Source: Castanea sativa (Eukaryota; Streptophyta; Magnoliopsida; Fagales; Fagaceae). Taken from it: a stretch of 64,000 nucleotides of DNA. This document shows positions 49,461 through 61,261 of the stretch, one piece after another. Made by a program: the position numbers and the translations under genes. Under the pieces are notes generated by a model. The model saw nothing but the letters and a program-made list of their open reading frames with translations, did not search any database and was not told the DNA's origin. Every line of letters begins with the position of its first letter. The stretch's first letter is position 1. The stretch covers positions 2,705,501 to 2,769,500 of the forward strand of contig NC_134016.1 of the NCBI RefSeq assembly GCF_040712315.1, in the 5' to 3' direction.

Positions 49461-51160
49461 GGTGGGAATTTGATTTTAATTAGAGATACTATAAAATTTC
49501 AGTCAGTATTCACGATTGCTTTTTTATTTTTAGGATGATTTTTGGCATATGCAGGTTTCAAACCTCATATCTCTCATTCCACAACAAAAGCTACTAATTG
49601 AACTAATTGAAACTCATGCATAGGTTGAAACTTAATTGTCTTGCTATAGAGTGCATTCATCAGCCTTGTCATGTAAAAGCACACCCAAAAAATTTTACTT
49701 ATTCCATATTGTTAGTATATGCATAAAGCTTAATTGTAAGAGGGTTATCTAACTTAATGAATTTTACAACACGTTGAAGTGATAGATTATGATTAGTGTA
49801 ACATTATTTTTACATGAGACTACCATTAATATCAATTTTATTTTAAATCAATAAATTTGATGTGTCATTAGACTTTATATATATATATATATATATTAAA
49901 AAAAAACCAAAAACAAAACAAAAAGACCTTATCACTAACTTCCCTCCACACCCTAAAAGGCTGCCTTATGTTGTTGGTTGCACTATGGTAGGGTGTCTGT
50001 TAAGATAGGAGATCAATTTTATTAGAATATTATGAGATTGCATGATCACAGTCATCATTTCTTAACAATTTAACTTTTAGGACAAATAGTAATTTATCAT
50101 AGTAACAGACTAAGTAATCTTGAGTTCAAATCCTATCAACACTACCTCTCATTCTAAAATGTTAAAAAATCTCATGTATTATGTCCCACTTATTAAGAGA
50201 GAATTTTGTGAAACTAAACAAAGAACTTGCATTGGACACTAGCCAAAACTTTTCAGTCATTGTGTGCAGATGCTCTTGTGGGTAGAGCTTGCCAAATATC
50301 AAGTTTATTATTTCTTTTGTTTGACACCTTTTCTTGTAGTAATCCAGCTATTTTGTGCTATATGTATTTGTTTCTGGAAAAATGAGGACATTGAAACCTG
50401 GTTGATATCTTTCTATTTCTCTGTATTTATATTACTTTGTGTTGGGAAAATGAGGACAAGGGCATCGGGTTAATCACCAGTAAGAAAAGGTCCTGAGCAA
50501 TTATATACAAAATGCTTGGGAGATAGAGAAATTATGAACAAGACAGTCATGATTACATGTGCTCGCGCAAATGAGTATACATTTACATCAATAACTTGGA
50601 TAGTCTTTAAGCCACCTGATCGAATCAAATCTTATCCCTACAACTCGGCCAAGGTGGCAGCGGGCTTTGAGGCTACTAGTTCAAATGTCAACTTGGTCTT
50701 ATTTGAGAGAGATTCTAAAAGAATTTTTATGAGCAAAACTTAAGCACAATTATTTAGCAGTTGTATCTTAGGTTTCCTAATTAAATTCAACCATGTGATT
50801 GCAATAGTCAAGAAGCCAAACAGTTTAATTAATTATCCTTGGGAGAGGATAACATTATTTTTGCTGTATTGATCAATGCAATCAAATTGTTAGATTTAAT
50901 TGAAGAACCTATAATACAACACCTAAGAAATTGTACCTAAATTTTTCCCAATTTCTATTGTTCTCACTTGAGCTAAGAAGGGACCGACTGTTCTGGTAAA
51001 CCACATATCACAAATTGTTTACTTTCCAATCCCAAAATGTTACTGATTTTCTGTGGTCCAAGCTAAGATAATCTTTTCAAAATCAAGAAAAGTCTGTAAC
51101 ACTTTCTTCACTTATGCTTCATTCTTTCATGAAGAAGAAAGATGTATTCATGATTTACCA
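49461..51160. other. Intergenic, no gene recognised
   Basis: An (AT)n tract lies at about 49867-49888. Plus-strand open frames at 50264-50473 and 50516-50743 resemble no family I know and are not supported. Confidence 0.55.
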
Positions 51161-51162
51161 AA

Positions 51163-54100
51163 CTAGGATCCCTCAGCATCCTTGCGTTCAAGCACCCGCC
51201 GTGCTTCCTCTTCTGTAGCAGGAACAACATTCCGAATCTTCAGTCCACTTCTCATAGTCTCAGGATGGACCGAGAACGTAAAATAGAATTTGTTGGACAC
51301 CTGTTCAATTGCAAAACATGAAACAATACAAAGAAATTAGCATTCTAAGCTCTGCAGCTTATAAATACAAACCAGGATGGTAGGTGAAATCATCCCATTT
51401 CATTTCACGGTGCATTTAATATATGTTTGTTATGTCTTTCATAGCATTTGATATGAGTGCATTTGCTTGAATATATTCAATATTTTAAGTGAATAGATTT
51501 TCATGAAAACTATCCTTTTGTAAGGTTGAAATCATTGTTGGTCACTTTTAACCTAATGCATTTGCTTCTCATTATTTGGGTGGATAAATAATGTCTACTC
51601 CAAAGGTTAAATTTGTGGTTCAGATGCAATTGGAACCCCGGAAATGGAAAAGGTTTTATTTTCATGTCCATGTAGAACCCCCCCCCCCCCCCACACACAA
51701 AAAAAAAAAAAAAAAAAAACCTCACCTCGCTGCGCCGGAACTCAGGCCTTGTAACATGTGCAACAACTTTCACATTTATCAGAGGTTCAGCTGGGTTCTC
51801 AAGTTTAGTGTAGAGCACACAAGACTTGAATCGGAGGAAATTTCCAACATCCACCTGCACCAGCACAATGAATGTTTAAATCCCATTGACATACACTGAT
51901 ATTTGCTGAAAATTTAATAATACTAACTGCTCAATGCAAGTCCCAAAAATGATTAATTCAAATTTTTTCAGCTTTTACAAAGTGATTATCACTGCAGAAA
52001 TTTTACTTAAAACAGTTTTGTTTCCAACTACATTAGAATTTCACAATCAATGTAACTTTCACATGAGAAGTTGACAGTTCATGTTTTTCCCCAAGAGATC
52101 TAATCTGGCCCATATTAACTTAAGAAGTTTCTGAAGTTACAATGTTTGGAAGTAGTTGTCATCTATAGCTACAACTAAACTACTTATTTTACCACCAATA
52201 TCACCAATAACAGATATATTACATAATTAGGCACGAACATTTGAACAGAAAGAATCTAGGTGGTTGGCAGTATGATACACGGGCATATCTACACCTAAAG
52301 TACCCATGTCAAACACGGCAGTATATCAGTACATGTATGAGATGTGTCCAACATACTATGCTTGCCTAATATGAACCATTCAGGTGTATTTGATTGTGAG
52401 AAATGATTTCCAGGATATTTGAAAATAGAAGTATGGCTGACGGTTCACTGTGTGATAAAAATACTTTCAGATGGTCCTTGGATGCATACTAGAAAAAAAA
52501 AATTACTTCAACAATTCAGTGCCTCCCAGAGTCCCAATATATATAGGGATAAGATGATTCAATACCCATACATCACAACTGCAGCCAAAATCTTCATCTA
52601 GGTCCTTGTAACATTATTTTGGGGATTTGAGAATGACTAGGGTGTAGAAGTGACTATACATTTGATAAATGATACTAGGAAAAGACAAGTCATAAGCAGA
52701 AATAAACATGCACACAAGACAGAAAATCACCGAGTCACCAGTGAAGCCAATAAAAAATGCATAGACCAGCTCCTAAGCCATCAAAAAGTCACCATGCACA
52801 GACAACTTTATTACAAATCTAGAACCTCTCATAGGTATTCCTACACAACCCTTGAAGATGAAGGTAATACATAAGTGAATCATTCAGACTATCAGATGTG
52901 AAACCCATTAGGCAAAAACATTGTTGACAATAGGCACTTCTAAAAGGGTAATGTATCAATGTCAAACTCAGTCCAATAGACTTGCCTAAATGACATTTTC
53001 TTCACTTCTCACACCATTTAATCAATTCTAATTTTTTATGGGTATTACGTTCACTCCTACATAATAACTAAGCTCTCAAATCCTTTGTTCTTACATATAT
53101 GGAACGAAGAAATGCTAGATTATATATAGTAAATTTAATAAAGATTGTATCAATATTCAATAAAGAGTGTGGTCAATACTTACAGGTTTAAAGAAATCAA
53201 CATGATCAACTTCTAGAAAGTGTGGTTGTACACCAGCAAAGGCATAAGTTGTTGAGAAGGCCAGTTCAAATGCTCTTCGCATAAAAAATCCTCCAAAAAT
53301 ACGACCATGGATGTTCCTTTGTTGTGGCTGGCAAATAAAAGAGTTATCAAGGCAAGTATCCCTAATCAGGATGCTATCTCTGTCTGCCAATGCTGGCACA
53401 TCACAAAAGATTCGCCCTTCGGCCAACAATGCATTGAGCCTATCTGAATCTTCATTCTCAAAATCTTTTTTACGTTCCGCTCTCCTCTTTTTCCTAAGTT
53501 TGTTCCTTTCTTCTGCTTCCTCCCAAAGTATCTGCTCTTGTTCACTTTCAGGTGAGACCTGATTAACTAGAGCTGATTTTCCGGTGTTGGAATCCCGACC
53601 CACAAATGTGAAGTTAGCTATAAGATGAAGTGAGTCTAACCCATTTGTGGCCTCTACAAAACAAATTACCAGGATAATATATAGTAAGCAGTGAGAGATA
53701 CCACCTGGGAAATTGTAATAAAATTATCAAGGGAACATATAAAGATGACGTATTCAGGAGGTTTTACATTATTATTATTTTTTTGTTATTTTCAGTTCCA
53801 TGACACAAGAACCCAAGTCAAAATCCCAGACTATGCAAAGCATTAATAAAATCAAAAGGGAGACTTCAGCAAGAGCATCAAACCAAGCATTGGAACTTGT
53901 TATAAAAGCAAACTCTTTTATGATTGGTGCTCTCACAAGACAGAAATTATACTCTATATCTTATAAACCAACTACTGATGACAATACACTAAGGTATCCG
54001 GTGTGGGTGTTGGGAGAAATCTCCTGCCAACATCATATCGATAATATTGAGTTACAAAGTATGAAAGTGAATGGAAAAATCGTACAGGATCTATAAATCA

Positions 54101-54304
54101 AGATTCGGAAAAATCGTACATATACTTGAACAAACTGTAAGCTTATATTGCAGCTCAGGTCATAAAAGAAGACAAAACAATTACTACATGACACTATTAT
54201 TTTTTCTGCAATACCTTTCTAGGACTGAGTCACTTCTAGTTGAATCTCCATGGAAGACCGCCCAACCCATGTAACAGCACCAACTATTTTCAAATCAGTA
54301 TCAA
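51163..54304 (-). pseudogene. ACOT9-like acyl-CoA thioesterase, 3' exons with in-frame stop
   Basis: Hotdog-fold thioesterase (ACOT9-type; hydrolyses acyl-CoA to free acid and CoA; family members are organellar). Four exons with GT/AG borders and matching phases: 54215-54304 (VDTDLKIVGAVTWVGRSSME...), 53184-53653 (NFTFVGRDSNTGKSA, HGRIFGGFFMRRAFELAFS, FLEVDHVDFFKP), 51726-51854 (VDVGNFLRFKSCVLYT, HVTRPEFRRSE) and 51163-51300 (VSNKFYFTFSVHPET, ATEEEARRVLERKDAEGS, stop). The first exon listed has TAG at 54219-54221, two codons before its donor. Exons for the N-terminal half (first hotdog domain) were not found up to the MULE at 55.8 kb. It is probably a 5'-truncated, nonsense-bearing copy; a long upstream intron is the alternative. 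Confidence 0.8.
51676..51719. repeat. Poly-C / CA / poly-A tract in ACOT9-like intron
   Basis: About 15 C, then acacac, then about 21 A stand immediately beside the exon 51726-51854 donor. Confidence 0.7.
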
Positions 54305-54830
54305 CTGAAGAACTGAATTACAAATCTATGAAATGGCAATCCCATCACTGGGTAGAGATCCAACAGCTAGGAATACATGCAGGTTAAACAGCACTATTCT
54401 CCTTAATACTGATGAATATCCAGAATTCCACTCAGAGAAGCACATTGAATGCAGTACCGATCCGATCACAGGCCGCATCTTCCAATTCAAAATTACAAAC
54501 ACTACAATGCAGAGCTACAAGTCTGAGTTCCTGACCAACAGACTCGAACTGCTTTCCCTTGTTCGTGGGTTTCTTCTATAAATGTCATCGCCAATGCATA
54601 CATAAGGGTGAAAACTAAGAGAGAGTAAGAATTTGGGGGCAATTACGAAGAGTAAAGTTACTACTCAAGTTCATTTTTCTTTGCTACCAAAGCCCCGTGG
54701 GTCCAACCCCTTCCACACTATTCTCCTTTGTGGGTTCACATCATAAGCCCAACGCTATAATATTGTATGGTTAGAGCTTAGAAGTGGGAAATATATCTAG
54801 ATAGTCCAATTTGCTCAAATATAAACATAA
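54305..54830. other. Unassigned region upstream of ACOT9-like exons
   Basis: A plus-strand frame at 54333-54581 (LLNTDEYPEFHSEKHIEC, TGRIFQFKIT) has protein-like composition, but I cannot assign it. 54570-54660 matches the NLR2 3' flank (40.06-40.15 kb), and 54680-54830 is a fragment of the dispersed repeat. This mosaic upstream sequence supports a rearranged 5' end of the ACOT9-like gene. Confidence 0.4.
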
Positions 54831-54891
54831 GTAAAGAACTACCATATTCTCAAAAAAAAAAGAAAAAAGAAAAAAAAGTAAAGAACTACCA
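54829..54891 (+). mobile_element. Micro-retroposition with 16 bp target duplication
   Basis: aagtaaagaactacca (54829-54844 and 54876-54891) flanks 31 bases made of tattctc plus an A-rich tail with two G. This is the signature of a LINE-mediated insertion reduced to its tail. Confidence 0.7.
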
Positions 54892-55782
54892 AATAAGACA
54901 TGTCATATGTACTGCATTTAACAAAGAAGTAATGCGGATTTATGACATTTTCCTTAATGATAATAATTGTAGCATTTAACAAAAGAAAAATGTACTACAT
55001 AAATGTACACCACGAAAGTTATTACTATCACATGCTATATGTCAATATTTTTTGCACCTTCTGCTACCAAAAAAAACTTCATTGCCTTTTTACACTCACA
55101 TCTCTGAAAAATGTTTCATTTGGTACTTTAGGTAAAACAACTCTGTCTTCTGAAATTGCAAGCACAATTTACAAACCAAATTTTGTGTTGAAATACATTC
55201 TTGAGAAATAAAAGAAATGACGTTAGAGATGGATCACTCTACGATGGGCACAAACATGCACATGATATGTCGAAAGAGCAACAAAACTAAATTAGTATCT
55301 AACTGCATACATATGAAATAGTGTTTTCCTAAGTGTAAAGAAAAATGGGCACTATTCAGTGAAATATAAAGCTATATTATTATCTTCTATGCATAAATTG
55401 TAGACTTTTAGTCTTGTAACATTCAATGTAAAGGGTAAGCTAGTAAAGCACACAATTGGCATGAACTAAATCTTTTCTTTTAGAGGAGATCTATGATTCA
55501 TGAATAATTTAAAAATAAAGGATTGAACTGTGTTTAAGTGTAGTACTACTCACACTGTTTTTGTACATCAACCGTATACATCCAGTCTTTTACATTCTAA
55601 ATGTGGAAATCTTCAAAAAATGTGAACATTACATGTGAAATCATGGATATTTTGTGTACAGATTGTACATCAACAAATGTGGAAAAAAAAATCAATAACA
55701 AAGGAAAAATAGGAAAAAACATTCATTTATTGTTTATTAATTTATTCAAAAGTATAATTTTGAAATGACAACATGTTATAAA
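54892..55782. other. Intergenic, no gene recognised
   Basis: AT-rich. 55640-55780 aligns with 12340-12420, the left side of the MULE target region. Confidence 0.6.
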
Positions 55783-55974
55783 AAAAAGATTGGCAAAAAC
55801 ACCATTTTGGCCCCTATATTTTGGAGTCACGGTCAATTTAGTCCCTGCATTTTTGTAGCAGTCAATTTGGTCCCTGTTACTTTCAAATTAGAGTCAATTT
55901 AGTCCATGCCGTTAACTCACTAATAGAAAATGCCTACGTGGCTAGCGGTGTGCTTTGTTGGCATACAAGTGGCA

Positions 55975-56009
<35 letters not shown>

Positions 56010-56408
56010 CAAATATTTAAAATTTAAAATGCTACATAAGCATTTCAATAACAATAGAAAAAGCCATGTCAGACCAAAAACTAATTTGGAAAAATTAATT
56101 TAAAAAAAATAAAGAATTTAAAAAAAAAATCCTCAATTTCTTTAATTATCTTGTGTATTCTTGCACTTTCTTAGTTACTGAACATAGCCAAACAATACAC
56201 CAAGGTTTCAGACCATTCATTGAACCGTAAAAATGAGAGGTTTAAGGTTTTTGAGGTTGAACTGAAGTTGAACCGGGGTCGAACCTTGATGATGTCATAA
56301 TTAATTAATATGAAATAAATATATACAAATTTAAAATCTCAATTAAAATTTAATCTAAAATGATTAATTTTATTTTCAATGAAACCTAAACTACCACTTA
56401 AAACTCCA

Positions 56409-56985
56409 GATGACAATAGGGCGGGGCGGGGCCGAAGGATGGGATCTTCGTCCCCGCCCCGCATGGTTTTGTCTTGCCCCATCCCTGCTCTTGGGGCCCC
56501 GCGAAGCCCAACCCCACCCCGTAAAACTCTACTTTTTGTTAATTTGTCCTACAATTAGTACAAATTTTTTAATAAAACCTATTTCATTAATAAAAATATA
56601 CTTGAAATTACAGCTAAATTTATCCTATCAAATAATATCAATTTTTAGAAAAAATTGAATAATATATCCAAGCGTTTAACAAGACAATCACAAAAAAAAA
56701 AAAAAAACTTATAGTATAATACATAACAAAATAAAAGTAGAAAACCACATTGGGTAGAATAAAATAAGCTAATATTGATATGCTATTTAAATAGTAGAGT
56801 TTTAGAGTATGAAAAATTTACAATTATAACCCTTAGTAACTCGGGCGGAACGGAATGGGTTTAGAAAGTCTAAACCCATTCTCATTGCCCCATCCCCACC
56901 CCATCACCTTTATGGGGTGGGAAAAACCCGCGCAGAGCGAAGCTGGGGAGGGGTGAGTTAAGCGGGGCGGGAAAAAATTGTCATC
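56409..56985. mobile_element. GC-rich block with inverted ends inside the MULE
   Basis: Starts GATGACAAT followed by ggcggggcgggg and ends with gcggggcggg followed by ATTGTCATC. The ends are 9 bp perfect inverted repeats and the two GC-rich arms lie 300 bases apart. It is sharply unlike the surrounding AT-rich DNA. A nested MITE is likely, but no target duplication was identified. Confidence 0.5.
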
Positions 56986-57138
56986 TTACTTAAATAATAT
57001 TGTGAAAATATTGTAGTCATAATTTATGTCATTTCTCTTTCTAAAAAAACCCTTTTCTCATAAAACAATATCTTTAAAATTATCACATTAATATATTTTA
57101 ACTCTTTAAGTTACAATTACAAAATTCCAACTGTCAAG

Positions 57139-57303
57139 GTGGCTTAGCTTTAGTCAAAAAAAAAAAAAAAAAGAAGAGGGTGGCTTAGCTGTAAACCATT
57201 CCGGCAAGGTACAACTTGTACAAGTACAATCCAAACAAAGAAGTCAAATTCAATCCCATTAAAAAAAAAAAAAAAAAATCAAGTGGCTTACCTGTAAACC
57301 ATT
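57139..57303 (+). mobile_element. Two nested poly-A insertions sharing one target
   Basis: gtggcttagct recurs at 57139-57149 and 57180-57190 around a 30-base poly-A insert. gtggcttagctgtaaaccat (57180-57199) recurs with one change at 57283-57302 around about 80 bases ending in 18 A. Successive retropositions hit almost the same site. Confidence 0.6.
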
Positions 57304-57794
57304 TTGACCGTTGCTTTTAATCCAAAGGCCAGTAACTATGTTGGGTTCTTCAAAGTTCACACCAAACTTCAAACCCTACATTATTGTCCTTTTCTTTTTT
57401 GCTTTCCCCTTCTGCCTCCGCCTCTCTCTCTCTCTCTCTCCCTCCATTGTCAACCTCTTTTTTACAATTTTCAAACAAATAGAAGTCGTTCTTTCACAAT
57501 TTTCCAACAAACAAAGAAGAATCAGTAGTCTCTCTTCAACAGTTATCTATTCTTTTTTCTTTTTTTTTTTTTTTTTTTCCTTGGGAAGATCTGATGTTGG
57601 GAGATTCATTTGGCAATGTTTTGTAAAATTTTTAAGTACCGTTAGACCCGTGCCCGGTTTTGAAAACCGGGCGGTTTAACCGCGGTTCGAAAAGTTCACT
57701 GAAAAATTAAAATTTTCGATTTTGGTAGTTTAAAAAACCGGAATTGTGAAAGGTTTCCGGTTATCACGGTTCGAAGCCCATAAATGGAGTTTTT

Positions 57795-57986
57795 CTAGCA
57801 GCTACAATAAGCCCATTTTAGGTCCCACCAGCTCCATGTATGTTCAGGGATCAAAAGAGATTTCGTCGTAGATTCCCAAAGCACGTAGGACTTGAGAGTG
57901 CTGTTCTGGGTGACATAAACCATAGCTGCAGCAGCTAGTTGATTAGAAAATGAAGTCCTAATGGATGAGAAACTCATCATAAACAA
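57795..57986 (-). other. Unassigned open frame inside the MULE
   Basis: 63 codons (MSFSSIRTSFSNQLAAAAMV..., then SLLIPEHTWSWWDLKW). Not a transposase motif I recognise. It could be a fragment of a captured host gene, or chance. Confidence 0.25.
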
Positions 57987-58530
57987 TCAAAATGATTTAA
58001 ACACAATCTAATTGGCTTGATTTCATATTGGCCTCTACCAGCTCATGCCCTATAATTAGAGGGCAGCACTTCACTTCAATAAACGAGAGCGAATCCTGTG
58101 AAAAAGTAAAGGCTGAAACTCTGTTAAAATTTCACCAGAAAAGAGCAGTGTAGCAAAGAGATTTGTTAAAAGAAAGAAGAAGTGAAGCTAGAAGATTCTC
58201 TGCTGGTAGATTTTGGTTGGGATTTTCGGATTGGTGTATTGTTTGGCCGTGTTTGGTAGCTAAGAAAGTGCAAGAATACACAAGAAAATCAAAGAAATTG
58301 AGGATTTAAAAAAAAAAACGTTTTCTTTATTTTTTTTAAATTAATTTTTCCAGTTTAGTTTTTGGCTTGACATGGCTTTTTCTTGTTGTTATCGAAATGT
58401 TTACGTGGTCTTTTAAATGTTAAATATTTGATTTTATATATATTTTTTGCCACATGTATGTCAACAAAGCACACTGTTAGTCATATAGGCATTTTTCGTT
58501 AGTAAACGGTGGGGATCAAATTGACTCTAA

Positions 58531-58857
58531 CGCTCTATTTATTTTAGCAATGACATTTTTTAGAAAACGAGTCATTTTTTAAGAAATATTTTTTATAAAA
58601 CTATCTCATTTTTTAATGTTTGGTAACAACTTTAAATGAGTTAAAAAACAACCTCCTAACTTCCCTTATTTAGCTTGCTGAGAGATATAGTTGTTTTCCA
58701 AAAAAATTTAATGGAAAACAATCTCTATAAATAAGTCATACTTTTTATGTTGACCAAAAATAGTTTTCCTTTGACTCATCTTTTTTTATGCTACCAAACA
58801 CTAAAAAACATGGAAAACTATCTTTACACGAAGTTTTCTATTGAAACAAACAGAGCG
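58531..58857. mobile_element. PIF/Harbinger-type MITE nested in the MULE right arm
   Basis: A 327 bp element with ends CGCTCTATTTATTT and AAACAAACAGAGCG (14 bp inverted repeats, two mismatches), flanked by the 3 bp duplication TAA (58528-58530, 58858-58860). The MULE left arm has the uninterrupted equivalent (tcaaattagagtcaattt), which confirms the boundaries. Non-coding. Confidence 0.8.
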
Positions 58858-58965
58858 TAAGTTGAAAATAACAAGAACTAAAGTGATTGCTACAAAAATA
58901 TAGAGACCAAATTGACCGTGACCTCAAAATATAGAAACCAAAATTGTGTTTTTGCCAAAAAGATT

Positions 58966-60600
58966 TTATTAACGGATGCCTATAGTAAAAGAAAGGGACA
59001 AACGTTGCATTTAAGTTGGCCCTCTTGCTTTCCTTAAAAAAAAAAAAAAAAAAAAGTTGGCCCCTCTTGCATTTGCACAGCCTGCAAGGAAACAAAGAAA
59101 TTGCTTAATAGTGTCTCATCTCATTAATAAATCTGTAAGTTGACTACATAAACATAGGTGGCATTATAAATTAATGGGTGGTTGCTATGGTTGGAAAGCA
59201 TATTTTTCAAATGCATACAACACATAAAGGTGATTTGGTTAGAAAGCATCAATAGTATGAAATAAAGCTTCAGCTGTAAATCAGTAAACCTTCAATGATA
59301 CAATTTTTTAAGATTAAGAATCTTTGTGATCCCTCTCCAAAAAAAAAGAATCTTTGTGATAAAGAGTTTTAACTTAATGATAAAATTTATAGAGTTACTT
59401 AGAAAATGTTTCAAACATATAGTTGTATTAACCAATACAATATAAACAATTATATATTTTTCAATAACAACTAAAGTTAATACTACTATATATTTGAATT
59501 TAATTAGAAAACCTAATGAATTGTACTTAAAGTTTCACACATCACCACACATATTCACCATCTCTTTCAATATCCAATCTATGCATTCCTAGAAAAGAGT
59601 TTCATCATGTTCTTGAATATTTTACCTTGCAATCACATGTTTTGGACGATATAAACTATTGAATGAGTTTCATGTTCTTTCAATATCCAATCTATGCTTT
59701 CCTAGAAAAGAGTTTCATCATGTTCTTGAATATTTTACCTTGCAATCACATGTTTTGGACGATATAAACTATTGAATGATATAATATGATCATTGGTCAC
59801 CATACTCTAGAAGATTGGTTTCACCAGACAAATTTGGTGTCTAACACATTCTCAATCCTGTAACCTAAACCCTGAACTTAGATTAAGGGTTAGAAGATTA
59901 AACTTATCCTTTGTAATCTTCTCTTTCTAGATTGTAACTAGTAATCAAATTTTTATACTTTTGTTTTAGATTGTATCTAAGACCAAAGCAATGTTATTTT
60001 TTTTTGTGTGGCTATTATCAAAGAAATGTACAATTTTAATTCATCAATAAGAATGGTACACTTTTCAATTTTTTTTTTCAATTAAATAAATGTCGACTCC
60101 ATTGTAAAACCATTGACTAAAGAGGGATGATAATAATAGTAGAACCTCCACTATTTCTTGAGAGGTAATAAACATGATTCCACCTCATTCGTGTGGGCCA
60201 TGTGCCCAAAACCCAAATTTTGAAGGTTTTAAGGACCGGGGGCGTGGTCTCTCACAAATATTGCCTAGAAAAACACATTAAAATGAGAGAAAAAATATAT
60301 AAAACTTTGATATGAAAATCATTAACTTAACAAAGATTAAGAATTTTTTGTGATAAAAAGTTTTAACTTAATGGTAAAATTTATAGATTTACTTAGGTGA
60401 TGTACATTAAGTTTTCTAATTAAATTCAAACATATGACTGTATTAACAAGTACAATACAAATAATATTATCTTTTCTAGACAATTAAAGTTAATACCACA
60501 ATGTGTTTGACTTTAATTAGGAAACCTGAGGAGTTTTACTCAAATTTTTAATGCAAAAAAATCACCACCATTTAAGTCACTGGTCCAAAAAAGCGGCAAT
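58966..60600. other. Intergenic with local duplications
   Basis: 58970-59520 continues the similarity to 12.4-13.1 kb. 59340-59520 resembles 60350-60540. A micro-insertion lies at 59316-59360 (aagaatctttgtgat twice, around ccctctcc plus A). No gene. Confidence 0.6.
59564..59785. repeat. 113 bp tandem duplication, nearly identical
   Basis: Units begin at 59564 and 59677 (ctttcaatatccaatctatg) and run to ataaactattgaatga. I see one clear difference (gcattcc against gctttcc). It is a very recent duplication. Confidence 0.9.
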
Positions 60601-60738
60601 TGAAGATTGCACATCTTTCAAACTAATGTCCAGTGGACCAGTGTTCACGTAAACATTGTGAGGAGCAACAATAATTTGCCTTCATTTTTTAGTAAGACAT
60701 ACAACTTGTTCATGGGAAAAAAATGGTCAAAAGATAGG

Positions 60739-60793
<55 letters not shown>

Positions 60794-61261
60794 AAGTATA
60801 CATGATATTATAACCAATAATGGAGCCTTTTTGCAGTTGGAGGCTAAGGTAAATAGGTAATTGCCAAAATGGCCTATATTTTAGAGATAGCAATCATACT
60901 CTATATCAAGTCGGCTCCCATATCATGTGAAATTGTGAATTTCTAACCTATGAATCCCACATCGATAACTGAACAATCATCCAAAGCTTCTACCTCTAGG
61001 CTGCACGACCCAACCTACTTTCATTTCATATACGAGCTTTCGGCCCACTGAGTTGTTTTTTCTTCGTGGATAATGGGTCACTCATGTTGGTGACAGCGAA
61101 AGAGAGGCCCATTATTGCTAAAGACTATTGGTCTATCCCCCTCCAAACAATATTACGGCTCATACGATAAGGCCATGGCCATGTGTCTTTCACATATATT
61201 CTTCAACACTGCCACTAAAATTATCTTCAAGCTCTTCGTAAGGGTTAAATTCCATGGGCAG
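60601..61261. other. Intergenic with (AT)n and dispersed repeat
   Basis: (AT)n at about 60739-60789. 60950-61200 is the left part of a dispersed repeat copy that resumes at 62.01 kb beyond the solo LTR. No gene. Confidence 0.6.

Larger units (their letters stand above)
55792..58956. mobile_element. Non-autonomous Mutator-like element (MULE)
   Basis: Ends are GGCAAAAACAC at left and GTGTTTTTGCC at right. The 9 bp target duplication AAAAAGATT lies at 55783-55791 and 58957-58965. Terminal inverted repeats are about 400 bp (55792-56202 and 58232-58956, the latter enlarged by a nested MITE). No transposase was recognised inside. The interior (56203-58231) holds a GC-rich inverted-end block, poly-A insertions, a (CT)n tract and a minus-strand 63-codon frame at 57795-57986, possibly captured host DNA. 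(AT)n is present at 55977-56007. Confidence 0.88.

Noticed and set aside
57650..57685. Palindrome gcccggttttgaaaaccgggc as a terminator or operator
   Set aside because: Such elements are not meaningful in this context; more likely part of a nested repeat inside the MULE.
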